A stretch of 11,874 bases of DNA from DATGSF01 sp035302865 (GTDB lineage: Bacteria; Bacteroidota; Bacteroidia; Chitinophagales; Chitinophagaceae): positions 1-11,874 of the forward strand of contig DATGSF010000085.1 of assembly GCA_035302865.1 (NCBI GenBank), in the 5' to 3' direction. This document shows, piece by piece, positions 1 to 8,391 of this stretch. The position numbers were made by a program, and so were the translations under genes. The notes under the pieces were generated by a model. That model was not told the DNA's origin, did not search any database, and was given only the letters and a program-made list of their open reading frames with translations. Position 1 is the first letter of the stretch, and each line of letters opens with the position of its first letter.

Positions 1-1
1 A

Positions 2-3000
2 ATCAATCCAGATATTCCTATAGAAGCTCAAAATGAAGCCATCAAAGAAATACAACGGATTCATTCTCCTGATTTATTAACTAATAATGAAACTTTTCAT
101 CGGTTTTTAACGGAGGGGATTCCCGTAACCAAACGTATTGACGGACGAGATAGGGGGGATAGAGTTTGGTTGATTGATTTTAAATACCCTGAAAACAATG
201 ATTTTGTTGTTGCTAATCAATTTACAGTCATTGAAAACAATGTCAACAAACGCCCCGATTTGATTGTTTTTGTCAATGGCATTCCATTGGTGGTGATTGA
301 ACTTAAAAATCCAATCGATGAAAATGCAACATTAAAATCTGCTTTTCGACAGATAGAAACATACAAATCGACTATTCCAGGTTTGTTTACTTATAACGCT
401 TTTTCAGTGATTTCTGATGGCTTAGAAGCTAAAGCAGGTACGGTTTCGTCAGGCTTTAGTCGTTTTATGACTTGGCGTTCAGCGGATGGAGAAACAGAAG
501 CTTCGCATCTTGTAAACCAAATGGAAACAGTGATTTTGGGAATGTTGAACAAAGAAACATTATTGGATTTAGTTCGCCATTTTATTGTTTTTGAACAGTC
601 CAAGAAAGTCGACATTAAAACAGGTGTAAGTTCTATCTCAACGATTAAGAAATTAGCTGCTTATCATCAATATTATGCCGTAAACAAGGCGGTAGAATCT
701 ACCTTGCGTGCTTCAGGCTATTCTGCTGTTACTAATATGGCAGCTGAGCCCCCCGAAAATTACGGTTTGCCAAGTGTTGAAAAACAAACTTTTGGAGATA
801 AAAAAGGTGGTGTTGTATGGCACACGCAGGGAAGTGGAAAGTCTTTATCTATGGTTTTTTATACAGGTAAAATTGTATTGGCATTAGACAATCCAACCGT
901 TTTGGTGATTACCGATAGAAATGATTTAGACGACCAATTGTTTGATACTTTTGCTGCTTCTAAGCAATTGTTAAGACAAGAGCCAATTCAAGCAGAAAAT
1001 AGAGAGGATTTAAAAGATTTACTAAGAGTAAGTTCTGGAGGTGTTGTGTTTACAACTATTCAGAAATTTCAACCCGAAGAAGGAAATATTTACGAAACAC
1101 TTTCTACAAGAGAAAATATTGTTGTAATTGCAGACGAGGCACACCGAACGCAATATGGATTTAGAGGTAAAACCATCGATGATAAAGATGCAGAAGGCAA
1201 TGTTATCGGGAAGAAAATTGTGTATGGCTTTGCCAAATATATGCGAGATGCTTTGCCAAATGCAACCTATCTTGGTTTTACAGGAACGCCTATTGAAGGA
1301 ACAGATGTCAATACACCAAAAGTGTTTGGTCATTATGTGGATATTTATGACATTGCACAAGCTGTAGAAGATGGTGCCACCGTTAGGATATTTTATGAAA
1401 GTCGCTTAGCTAAAGTAAATTTAAGTGAAGAAGGAAGAAAGCTGGTGGACGAATTAGATGAGGAACTTAGAGAAGCAGATTTATCTGAAACTCAAAAAGC
1501 CAAAGCAAAATGGACACAATTAGAAGCTTTAGTAGGAAGTGAAAATAGAATGAAAAATGTAGCTAAAGACATTGTTTCACATTTTTCACAACGTCAAGCT
1601 GTTTTTGAAGGTAAAGGAATGATTGTAGCGATGAGTCGTAGAATTGCAGCTGATTTATACGATGAAATAATCCAGCTCAAACCAGATTGGCATTCGGATG
1701 ATATTAGCAAAGGAGCTATTAAAGTAATCATGACTGCGGCTTCTTCGGATGGACCAAAAATGCAAAAACATCATACCACCAAAGAGCAAAGAAGATACTT
1801 GGCGGATCGAATGAAAAACCCTGATGATGAACTGCAATTAGTCATTGTTCGGGATATGTGGCTCACAGGTTTTGACGCACCAAGTATGCACACTTTGTAT
1901 ATCGATAAACCGATGAAAGGGCATAATTTAATGCAAGCAATTGCACGAGTAAACCGAGTTTATAAAGACAAGCCAGGAGGCTTGGTGGTTGATTATCTCG
2001 GCATTGCTTCGGATTTAAAGAAAGCATTATCTTTTTACTCTTCCGCAGGTGGTAAAGGTGACCCAGCAACCATTCAAGAGCAGGCAGTTCAATTAATGTT
2101 GGAAAAATTAGAAGTGGTTTCGCAACTATTTCACGGATTTGAATACGAAAAATATTTTGCTGCTGATACTGCTCAAAAACTTTCTATAATTCTGGCAGCA
2201 GAAGAACATATTCTTGGTTTAGAGAATGGTAAAAAGCGATTAATTGATGAAGTGACAGCTTTGTCCAAGGCATTAGCTTTAGCTATTCCACATGAACAAG
2301 CAATGGATGCCAAAGATGAAATCTCCTTTTTCCAAGCGGTAAAAGCACGCTTATCGAAATTTACGGGTGGTGGAAACAATCATTCTGATGAAGAATTAGA
2401 AACCACTATTCGCCAAGTGATTGATGAAGCCTTAGTTTCTGAACAAGTTATTGACGTTTTTGATGCAGCAGGCATTAAAAAACCGGATATTTCTATTCTA
2501 TCTGAAGATTTCTTAATGGAATTAAAGGGAATGGAACATAAAAATATCGCTTTAGAAGTATTAAAAAAACTTTTAAATGACGAAATCCGAGCGAGACAAA
2601 AAAAGAACTTGGTACAAAGTCGTTCTTTCTCTGAAATGTTGGAACATGCCATCAAGAAATACCACAATAAAATTCTAACCGCATCAGAAGTCATTGACGA
2701 ATTGATTAAAATCAGTAAAGAAATGGTCCATGCAGATTCGGAAGCTGAGAAAATGGGCTTAACCGAATATGAATACGCGTTTTATACGGCAGTAGCCAAT
2801 AATGACAGTGCAAAAAAGTTAATGCAACAAGATAAACTAAGAGAATTAGCCGTTGTTTTAACAGAAACGATTCGAAAAAATGCCACCATTGATTGGACTA
2901 TTATGGAAAGTGTAAAGTCAGGGTTAAGGGTTGCTGTAAAAAGAACCTTACGTCGTTATGGATATCCACCAGATATGCAGATGTTAGCAACGGAAACCGT

Positions 3001-3043
3001 GCTGAAACAAGCGGAAATGATAGCAGAGGATTTGTCGATTTAA
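2..3043 (+). CDS. hsdR: Type I restriction enzyme R subunit (HsdR), 5'-partial at window edge
   Basis: This is the ATP-dependent translocase and endonuclease subunit of a type I restriction-modification complex, which works with HsdM and HsdS to cut unmodified foreign DNA in the cytoplasm. The frame is open from base 2, giving 1013 visible residues. A TTG at 170 could be mistaken for the start, but the 56 codons before it encode family-typical N-terminal sequence (NPDIPIEAQNEAI, FHRFLTEGIPV), so the true start is off the left edge. Visible-residue landmarks: PD-(D/E)xK nuclease RPD at 84-86 and IELK at 99-102; Walker A GSGKS 277-281; DEAH box 378-381; TGTP 427-430; helicase motifs V/VI around WLTGFDAP 620-627 and QAIARVNRV 645-653; and a DUF3387-like C-terminus ending in VAVKRTLRRYGYPPDMQ and a short helix. 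All key motifs are intact and the frame has no stop, so the gene looks functional. hsdM and hsdS are not in the window and presumably lie to the left. Sampled lines are somewhat GC-richer than the neighbouring genes. Confidence 0.96.
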   Translation: MNPDIPIEAQNEAIKEIQRIHSPDLLTNNETFHRFLTEGIPVTKRIDGRDRGDRVWLIDFKYPENNDFVVANQFTVIENNVNKRPDLIVFVNGIPLVVIELKNPIDENATLKSAFRQIETYKSTIPGLFTYNAFSVISDGLEAKAGTVSSGFSRFMTWRSADGETEASHLVNQMETVILGMLNKETLLDLVRHFIVFEQSKKVDIKTGVSSISTIKKLAAYHQYYAVNKAVESTLRASGYSAVTNMAAEPPENYGLPSVEKQTFGDKKGGVVWHTQGSGKSLSMVFYTGKIVLALDNPTVLVITDRNDLDDQLFDTFAASKQLLRQEPIQAENREDLKDLLRVSSGGVVFTTIQKFQPEEGNIYETLSTRENIVVIADEAHRTQYGFRGKTIDDKDAEGNVIGKKIVYGFAKYMRDALPNATYLGFTGTPIEGTDVNTPKVFGHYVDIYDIAQAVEDGATVRIFYESRLAKVNLSEEGRKLVDELDEELREADLSETQKAKAKWTQLEALVGSENRMKNVAKDIVSHFSQRQAVFEGKGMIVAMSRRIAADLYDEIIQLKPDWHSDDISKGAIKVIMTAASSDGPKMQKHHTTKEQRRYLADRMKNPDDELQLVIVRDMWLTGFDAPSMHTLYIDKPMKGHNLMQAIARVNRVYKDKPGGLVVDYLGIASDLKKALSFYSSAGGKGDPATIQEQAVQLMLEKLEVVSQLFHGFEYEKYFAADTAQKLSIILAAEEHILGLENGKKRLIDEVTALSKALALAIPHEQAMDAKDEISFFQAVKARLSKFTGGGNNHSDEELETTIRQVIDEALVSEQVIDVFDAAGIKKPDISILSEDFLMELKGMEHKNIALEVLKKLLNDEIRARQKKNLVQSRSFSEMLEHAIKKYHNKILTASEVIDELIKISKEMVHADSEAEKMGLTEYEYAFYTAVANNDSAKKLMQQDKLRELAVVLTETIRKNATIDWTIMESVKSGLRVAVKRTLRRYGYPPDMQMLATETVLKQAEMIAEDLSI

Positions 3044-3064
3044 ATTTAGCAGATAGTTTAATTT

Positions 3065-5515
3065 TTATAAACTGTTTTCCACCTTTTCTTTATGCATAGC
3101 TTTAAGATATTGATTTACAGTTTCTCTATTAATAAAAGGGAGATCAAAATACTCTCCATTAATCCAAGTATCTAGAGCAATATTATAATAAATGCTTCCA
3201 GGATTTCCTGATTGTCCTCCAGGTTTTATTCCAATTGCTTGCACCCCAGAATGAGGATTTAAATTAACAATCATTCTCCAACTAGGACCAGAATTTTGTG
3301 TTGTTGCATTTAATGCAGAAGACCAACCTCCATTGGGAATATCTAAATAGGAAAATGCATCAAGGTTTAGCAAATGTTTAATTTGCGTGTTTTTATAAGC
3401 ATACCATTCGCTACGACCCTCTTTTTCAATAGTTTGCATGCTATCTCTTGTTTCAATTAAGCTTTCTTCCATTATTTTTGCTAAACTAATGCTTTCATTT
3501 CCTCGCATATATTCGAAATATTTATTTCTAGGATAATGTAACATTAATTGAATTGTTCTTTCTAAACTAGGACGGACATTTGTTGGTAAATCACTAAAAT
3601 GCTGGTCCCATATTTTATGGTAAACAATTTGATGCCAAATGTGAAAGGCAGTTATAGAAGAAGAAGTAGGTGCATAATTAATCTGAAAATTCTTAGCCCA
3701 AGATTTGATCATGGAATCAGCATCTTCTAAGTTTTCAATACTTTGTATAAATAAAGGCTCCAAATCTTTTGCTATAAATGATTTGTTGCTATTTTGAAAA
3801 TGTTTCATATTAGCTACAGACAATAGACTAGAGTCTTTTAAATAACCTTGAATACTTCTATTTCTCATTTCCACATAATCTCCATAAAGATTATAAGGAT
3901 AGTTTTTATCAACAGGCGTATTATTAGCAGTGCTTAAAAAGTTATTATCAGGATTTAATAATATTGGTCTATCTTCTATAGGAATATCCTCTTTCCATAA
4001 GGTTTCTGAAGTATTCCCTAGCATTACAAAACGACCTTGGTTATTAAATTTATTAGGAAATGCACCTGCTTGAACTAAACCAATATTTCCATCAATATCA
4101 CCATAAATGAAATTTTGAGCAGGAGAACTAAAATAATTTAAGGCTAATCCAAACTCATCAAAATTCCTACTTTTATTCACCTGAATAAGTGCTTTTAACT
4201 CATTATTAGTACTGTGCCCTTTCCATGTCATTGCTAAGTTTTTTCCACTTCCTCGAGGTTCTTCAAATTTTCTGTCAAAGATTACAGGTCCATGAATTGT
4301 ATAATAAACAGTATCAATAAAATCTTCAGCATTTAGTATTTTTATTTTCTCATATCTTATGTTAAAAGGTACCCATTCTTGGTCAAAACTATATGAAGTC
4401 CAATTGTCATTTGGAAATATTTCATAATAATCCTTTACGTCTGCATAGTGATTTGTGACCCCCCATGCTATATCATCATTATGTCCTATTATTATTGAAG
4501 GTACTCCTGGTAAACTAACTCCATATACATTTTGTGTATAAGAACTTAATTGCATTTCAATCCAAATATTGGGCATAGACAAGCCTAAATGAGGATCATT
4601 GGCTAATAATACATTATCAAACATGGTTTTTTCCATACCTACTACCCAATTGTTACTACCAATTGCATGTTCTTGAGGTAAAGGGATTTTACTAAGAGAT
4701 TTTTCATTGGATTTTTCAAAATCTATTTGTGAAAAATCCGAAAATATATTTGCTGCTGGTGTTCTTGGTTTGCTATTCCTAGCTTTTGGCCAATCTTTCT
4801 CTATGCTAGGGATAGCTGAGGAATTATAATTAGGAAAAAGAAAATCAAAATCGTAACTGCTAAGTACATTTCTATATAATGAGTAATCTATATCTTTGCT
4901 ATAACCTGTTAAATCATCGGTTAGCATTTTAAAAACTAACATTGTTTTTAAATTAGTCCATTTTTCTGGAGTATAATTTAATAATTTAAATTCAATAGGG
5001 TAGTAGTGGTATCTTAATTGTTTAATATAAGTATTTATTCCACTAGTATAAGCATCTAAAATTAATTTTGTTTCTGGATCTTTTTCCATATTTTTTAAAG
5101 CAGCTTCTGCAGCCCACAACATTCCTTTTCTTCTTTGCTCTCTATCTAAATTGAAAGCATCAATTCCAAATACCTCACTTAATCTTCCCGATGCATAACG
5201 ACTATAAAAGTCCATCTGCCATAATCTAAAATGAGCATGGGCATAGCCTTGCATAAAATATAAATCCCTATCCGATTTTGCAATAATCTGAGGAACCATT
5301 CTATCATTAAATAAAACAAGAACTGAATCTTCTAAAGAATCCTTTGGAACAGTAAATTTCTCCGCTCCAGATTTATTTTCAGCATTCATCCAAAATCCTG
5401 TTTTAGGACTAAAGAAAGAACCTAGCACAGGTAATTTACCAATAGGATTATTTAAAACAATAATCCAAAATAAAGTTAATGCTAAAACTATAAAAAATTG
5501 AATGAATTTATTCAT
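3065..5515 (-). CDS. Penicillin acylase family protein (Ntn-hydrolase amidase), exported or membrane-anchored
   Basis: An N-terminal-nucleophile hydrolase of the penicillin amidase family, which cleaves amide bonds of acylated substrates (beta-lactams, acyl-homoserine lactones or other N-acyl compounds). The natural substrate cannot be read from sequence. I chose the ATG at 5515 (protein begins MNKFIQFF, 816 aa), not the TTG two codons upstream. Residues about 4-22 form one hydrophobic segment, a signal peptide or anchor, placing the enzyme in the periplasm. The self-processing site is intact: AIGSNNWVVG has Ser287 (codon 4655-4657) as the predicted beta-chain nucleophile. His309 in NDPHL sits exactly at beta-23, as in many acyl-amide hydrolases, whereas penicillin G acylase has Gln there. 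GHNDDIAWG (about 344-352), STANN with a candidate oxyanion Asn (531/532), RNRSIQGYL with conserved arginines (551, 553) and the C-terminal GGQSGNPGS (766-774) are all present. Length fits alpha plus spacer plus beta chains. It lies 44 bases after rseP and is probably last in that operon; it converges on hsdR. Confidence 0.93.
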   Translation of the reverse strand: MNKFIQFFIVLALTLFWIIVLNNPIGKLPVLGSFFSPKTGFWMNAENKSGAEKFTVPKDSLEDSVLVLFNDRMVPQIIAKSDRDLYFMQGYAHAHFRLWQMDFYSRYASGRLSEVFGIDAFNLDREQRRKGMLWAAEAALKNMEKDPETKLILDAYTSGINTYIKQLRYHYYPIEFKLLNYTPEKWTNLKTMLVFKMLTDDLTGYSKDIDYSLYRNVLSSYDFDFLFPNYNSSAIPSIEKDWPKARNSKPRTPAANIFSDFSQIDFEKSNEKSLSKIPLPQEHAIGSNNWVVGMEKTMFDNVLLANDPHLGLSMPNIWIEMQLSSYTQNVYGVSLPGVPSIIIGHNDDIAWGVTNHYADVKDYYEIFPNDNWTSYSFDQEWVPFNIRYEKIKILNAEDFIDTVYYTIHGPVIFDRKFEEPRGSGKNLAMTWKGHSTNNELKALIQVNKSRNFDEFGLALNYFSSPAQNFIYGDIDGNIGLVQAGAFPNKFNNQGRFVMLGNTSETLWKEDIPIEDRPILLNPDNNFLSTANNTPVDKNYPYNLYGDYVEMRNRSIQGYLKDSSLLSVANMKHFQNSNKSFIAKDLEPLFIQSIENLEDADSMIKSWAKNFQINYAPTSSSITAFHIWHQIVYHKIWDQHFSDLPTNVRPSLERTIQLMLHYPRNKYFEYMRGNESISLAKIMEESLIETRDSMQTIEKEGRSEWYAYKNTQIKHLLNLDAFSYLDIPNGGWSSALNATTQNSGPSWRMIVNLNPHSGVQAIGIKPGGQSGNPGSIYYNIALDTWINGEYFDLPFINRETVNQYLKAMHKEKVENSL

Positions 5516-5559
5516 ATCCAAGAGTTTCTTAATGTTCAGTCATGCTGTTTTTTTTAAAT

Positions 5560-6930
5560 TTATTTCTTAAAAAGTCTGAAGATATCCATACCATTAGCAT
5601 AAAGCATTAATGCTAATAATAATATCAGTCCTATACTCGTAGCTACTTCTAAAACTTTTTGATTTACAGGGCGACCAATTATCATTTCAATTAACGTAAA
5701 AAAGATATGCCCCCCATCTAAACCTGGAATAGGTAATAAGTTCATAAATGCTAATATTAAAGATAAAAATGCAGTTATCGACCAAAATGCTTGCCAGCTC
5801 CAAGTGTCTGGAAATACTTTTCCTATGCTTACTAAACCACCCACGCCTTTATATGCTCCAGTTTTTGGATTGAAAATTAATTTAAATTGTGCAGCATAAC
5901 TGCTTATTCTATCTATACTTAATTTCAGACCTGCTGGAAAAGCTTCAAAAAAACCATACTTTTTTACTTCAAAATTATATAGACCCATTTCTTCTAATAA
6001 ATTAGGATCTGGAGACATAAACTGAATACCTATCAAACCTTCATCATTAACATTAGAGTGTATCGTTTTTATACTGTTATCTCTTTCTATTTCTATAGTA
6101 ATGTTTTGACCTTTATTTGCTTTAACTATTCTCTGCATTTGCATAATAAATGAAGCATCTTCTCCATTTACGCGCAAAATCTTATCGCCTGCTTGTAGAT
6201 CTGATTCGCTAGCTGGTGTGCCTTCAGCAATCTCTCCAACTATTGCTGGAAGAGGTAAAGTGAATAATTGAATATTGTCTTTTTTTATGAGTTGTTCAAC
6301 AAAATTAATAGGGAAATTCAACGCTTTTATTTCACCATCTCTTTCAATTTCAACAGTTTTTGCATGAACCATCATTGGGATTAAATCATTATAATAATCC
6401 ACATTTTCGCCGTTGATTCGAAGAATTTTATCACCATCTTGAAAACCCAAATCCATAGCTAAGGAATCCACAACATGAACACCGTGTTTTAATTCCGACA
6501 TTGCTAATCGTTCTTGTCCCCAAGTGAATAATATCATAGCATAAATAAAAACAGCTAAGAGTACATTAACAATAATTCCACCAGACATAATTAAAAGTCT
6601 TTGCCATGGTTTCTTAGCTCGAAACTCCCAAGGTTTTGCTGGTTTTTCTAATTGATCTGTATCCATACTTTCATCTACCATTCCAGCAATTTTTACATAT
6701 CCTCCTAATGGAAACCATCCAATTCCATACTCCGTATCTCCTTTTTTCTTTTTCCACAGAGAAAAATTCATGATATTGCTAAAGGGAAATAAGAAATCAA
6801 AAAACAAGTAAAATTTTTCAACTTTAGTTTTAAAAATTCTCGCAAATATAAAATGACCCCATTCATGCAAGGCAACTAAAATGGAAAATGCTAATAAAAA
6901 TTGAATAATTTGAATCCAAACTCCTGACAT
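5560..6930 (-). CDS. rseP: RseP-type intramembrane site-2 zinc metalloprotease (M50)
   Basis: An inner-membrane protease that cuts transmembrane segments of already clipped substrates. In Proteobacteria this releases an extracytoplasmic-function sigma factor from its anti-sigma factor, and RseP also clears signal-peptide remnants. The 456-aa protein has the zinc-binding HEWGH at residues 22-26 in the first transmembrane helix, the membrane-associated WFPLGGYVKIAGM loop at 72-84, a second helix at about 112-136, two tandem PDZ domains (about 148-210 and 225-295), and the third metal-ligand motif NLLPIPGLDGGH at 397-408, followed by a last helix at about 431-446. This is the full RseP arrangement with no lesion. 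The ATG at 6930 encodes MSGVWIQIIQ. The gene follows dxr by 21 bases, a pairing common in bacteria, and precedes the acylase gene by 44. No sigma or anti-sigma gene is in the window, so its target is unknown here. Confidence 0.95.
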   Translation of the reverse strand: MSGVWIQIIQFLLAFSILVALHEWGHFIFARIFKTKVEKFYLFFDFLFPFSNIMNFSLWKKKKGDTEYGIGWFPLGGYVKIAGMVDESMDTDQLEKPAKPWEFRAKKPWQRLLIMSGGIIVNVLLAVFIYAMILFTWGQERLAMSELKHGVHVVDSLAMDLGFQDGDKILRINGENVDYYNDLIPMMVHAKTVEIERDGEIKALNFPINFVEQLIKKDNIQLFTLPLPAIVGEIAEGTPASESDLQAGDKILRVNGEDASFIMQMQRIVKANKGQNITIEIERDNSIKTIHSNVNDEGLIGIQFMSPDPNLLEEMGLYNFEVKKYGFFEAFPAGLKLSIDRISSYAAQFKLIFNPKTGAYKGVGGLVSIGKVFPDTWSWQAFWSITAFLSLILAFMNLLPIPGLDGGHIFFTLIEMIIGRPVNQKVLEVATSIGLILLLALMLYANGMDIFRLFKK

Positions 6931-6951
6931 AATAATCTAAATTATAATAAG

Positions 6952-8118
6952 CTAATTGTATAAATTTGAGTTTTTAATAAATTCCAAAGCTACTTCTCGT
7001 GCTTCTTTATCGCTTTGAACCAACTCTTCTAAAGTTAGATTTTCTAAAAATGGAACTTTTTCCATAGTTTTTTCTATTATATCGGACATCTCGATAAATC
7101 CAACTTTGTTCTTTAGGAAAGCAAAAACAACTTCTTCGTTTGCTGCATTGAGAATACAAGGCATATTGCCACATTGCTTCATGGCATTTTGTGCAAGTTC
7201 AAGATTTCGGAAAGTTTTAGTGTCAGCCTCTTCAAAAGTTAATTTTGCGTAATCTTTAAAAGAAAACTTCTTATAAGAACTTTTCCAACGATGAGGTAAA
7301 GAAAAAGCATATTGAATCGGAATTCGCATATCAGGAATTCCTAACTGTGCTTTTAAAGATCCATCTACAAATTCTACTAAAGAATGTATTACCGACTGAG
7401 GATGAACTATCACTTCTATTTGATCATCCTTTAATCCAAATAACCATTTGGCTTCAATCATTTCTAAACCCTTATTCATTAAAGAAGCCGAATCTATAGA
7501 AATTTTAGCACCCATATCCCAATTAGGATGCTGCAAAGCATGGTCTTTTTTAACATTTAAAAGAAAATTAGTTTTCTTACCAATAAATGGACCACCAGAA
7601 GCTGAAAGAATTATCTTTTCAATATCCTCCTTTCTTTCTCCTACCAAACATTGATATATAGCTGCATGTTCACTATCTATTGGAACGATTTCTGCACCAT
7701 GTTTTTTTGCTTCATCCATAACAATTTTTCCAGCGACAACTAGAGTTTCCTTATTGGCTAAAGCGATTTTTTTTCCCGCTTGAATTGCAGATAAAGTAGA
7801 ACTAAGGCCAGCAAATCCAACAATAGCAGCTACAACTATATCAATTTCTTCTTCTTGAACTAAATCCCTTAAAGCATTCTGTCCGAATTCGACTTTGTTA
7901 TTTGTATTTTTTAGTGCTTCTTTTACTTTTTTATAAGCATTTTCGTCTGTTACTACTACTTTAGGAACAGAAAATTCTTTCGCTTGTTCAATTAATAAAT
8001 CAGCATTAGAATGTCCACTAATTAAATGAACCTTTAATTTATCTGGATGCTCCTTGACAATTTCTATAGTTTGTGTACCAATAGATCCCGTAGCTCCAAT
8101 TATTGCAATTTTTTGCAT
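6952..8118 (-). CDS. dxr: 1-deoxy-D-xylulose 5-phosphate reductoisomerase
   Basis: Catalyses the NADPH-dependent rearrangement and reduction of 1-deoxy-D-xylulose 5-phosphate to 2-C-methyl-D-erythritol 4-phosphate, the second step of the MEP isoprenoid pathway, in the cytoplasm; it is the fosmidomycin target. The frame extends upstream to 8160, but that stretch lies inside the acyl carrier protein gene. The ATG at 8118 places the Rossmann dinucleotide motif GATGSIG at residues 8-14, as usual, and gives 388 aa (the E. coli enzyme is 398). Other signatures: ALANKETLVVAG, the metal-binding DSEH (Asp148, Glu150), LSASGGPF, HPNWDMGAKISIDSASLMNKGLE with Asn215, Lys216 and Glu219 matching known substrate and metal ligands, then HPQSVIHSLVEF and PDMRIPIQYA. 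The start codon follows the acp stop with one base between, so translational coupling is likely. rseP begins 21 bases after its stop. Confidence 0.96.
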   Translation of the reverse strand: MQKIAIIGATGSIGTQTIEIVKEHPDKLKVHLISGHSNADLLIEQAKEFSVPKVVVTDENAYKKVKEALKNTNNKVEFGQNALRDLVQEEEIDIVVAAIVGFAGLSSTLSAIQAGKKIALANKETLVVAGKIVMDEAKKHGAEIVPIDSEHAAIYQCLVGERKEDIEKIILSASGGPFIGKKTNFLLNVKKDHALQHPNWDMGAKISIDSASLMNKGLEMIEAKWLFGLKDDQIEVIVHPQSVIHSLVEFVDGSLKAQLGIPDMRIPIQYAFSLPHRWKSSYKKFSFKDYAKLTFEEADTKTFRNLELAQNAMKQCGNMPCILNAANEEVVFAFLKNKVGFIEMSDIIEKTMEKVPFLENLTLEELVQSDKEAREVALEFIKNSNLYN

Positions 8119-8119
8119 A

Positions 8120-8380
8120 CTATTTTTTATTTTTATAAATGTATTCCGCCATAGTATCAATACTATGAAATACCTTTCTTCCTACATCTGCATCAGGAAT
8201 TTTAATGCTATAATTTCTATCTAATAATACCATTAACTCTAGAGAGTCTATACTGTCTAATTCTAATCCTGACCCAAATAAAGGTGCATCATTATCAATA
8301 TCTTGAGGGCTAATTTCTTCCAAATTCAATACCTCAATGATTTCATTTTTTAATTTTTCTTTTAATTCTTCTAATTGCAT
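8120..8380 (-). CDS. Acyl carrier protein, non-canonical (LDSIDSLEL type)
   Basis: A small stand-alone carrier protein of 86 aa that would hold an acyl chain on a 4'-phosphopantetheine arm. The attachment site is Ser43 (codon 8252-8254) within LELDSIDSLELMVLL, which fits the carrier-protein DS(I/L) signature at the start of helix II; the remainder folds as predicted helices with the IPDADVGRKVF segment typical of the helix III region. It does not look like the housekeeping AcpP, which normally has GADSLDTVE and a strongly acidic helix II; here helix II ends LLDRNYSIKI. That points to a dedicated pathway such as a lipid, polyene, resorcinol or acyl-amide product. No cognate synthase or ligase is in the window. 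The gene starts 11 bases after the TPR gene and its TAG stop is one base before the dxr ATG. Confidence 0.88.
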   Translation of the reverse strand: MQLEELKEKLKNEIIEVLNLEEISPQDIDNDAPLFGSGLELDSIDSLELMVLLDRNYSIKIPDADVGRKVFHSIDTMAEYIYKNKK

Positions 8381-8391
8381 AAAAATAAAAT

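Noticed and set aside
2173..2694. Minus-strand open frames inside hsdR (68 and 104 codons)
   Set aside because: They are antisense shadows of a strongly conserved gene, with no recognisable protein features.
170..3043. TTG at 170 as the start of hsdR
   Set aside because: The frame is open back to base 2 and those 56 codons encode conserved HsdR N-terminal sequence, so the gene is cut by the window edge and does not start here.
3055..3073. Inverted repeat AGTTTA / TAAACT with a 7-base loop between the convergent genes, as a bidirectional terminator
   Set aside because: The stem is six pairs, nearly all A-T, and only four T residues follow on the plus strand. It is too weak to call, although its position is right.
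5516..5521. TTG start for the acylase two codons before the ATG
   Set aside because: ATG at 5515 gives the usual MNK start before the hydrophobic segment, and nothing favours the rarer TTG.
5541..5559. Run of eight or more T residues in the rseP-acylase gap as a terminator
   Set aside because: On the transcribed (minus) strand this is an A-run without a GC stem before it, so it does not resemble an intrinsic terminator for rseP.
8119..8160. Upstream extension of dxr to 8160
   Set aside because: The extra 14 residues (MILWRNTFIKIKNS) overlap the acyl carrier protein gene and are not part of the family; the ATG at 8118 puts the Rossmann motif where expected.
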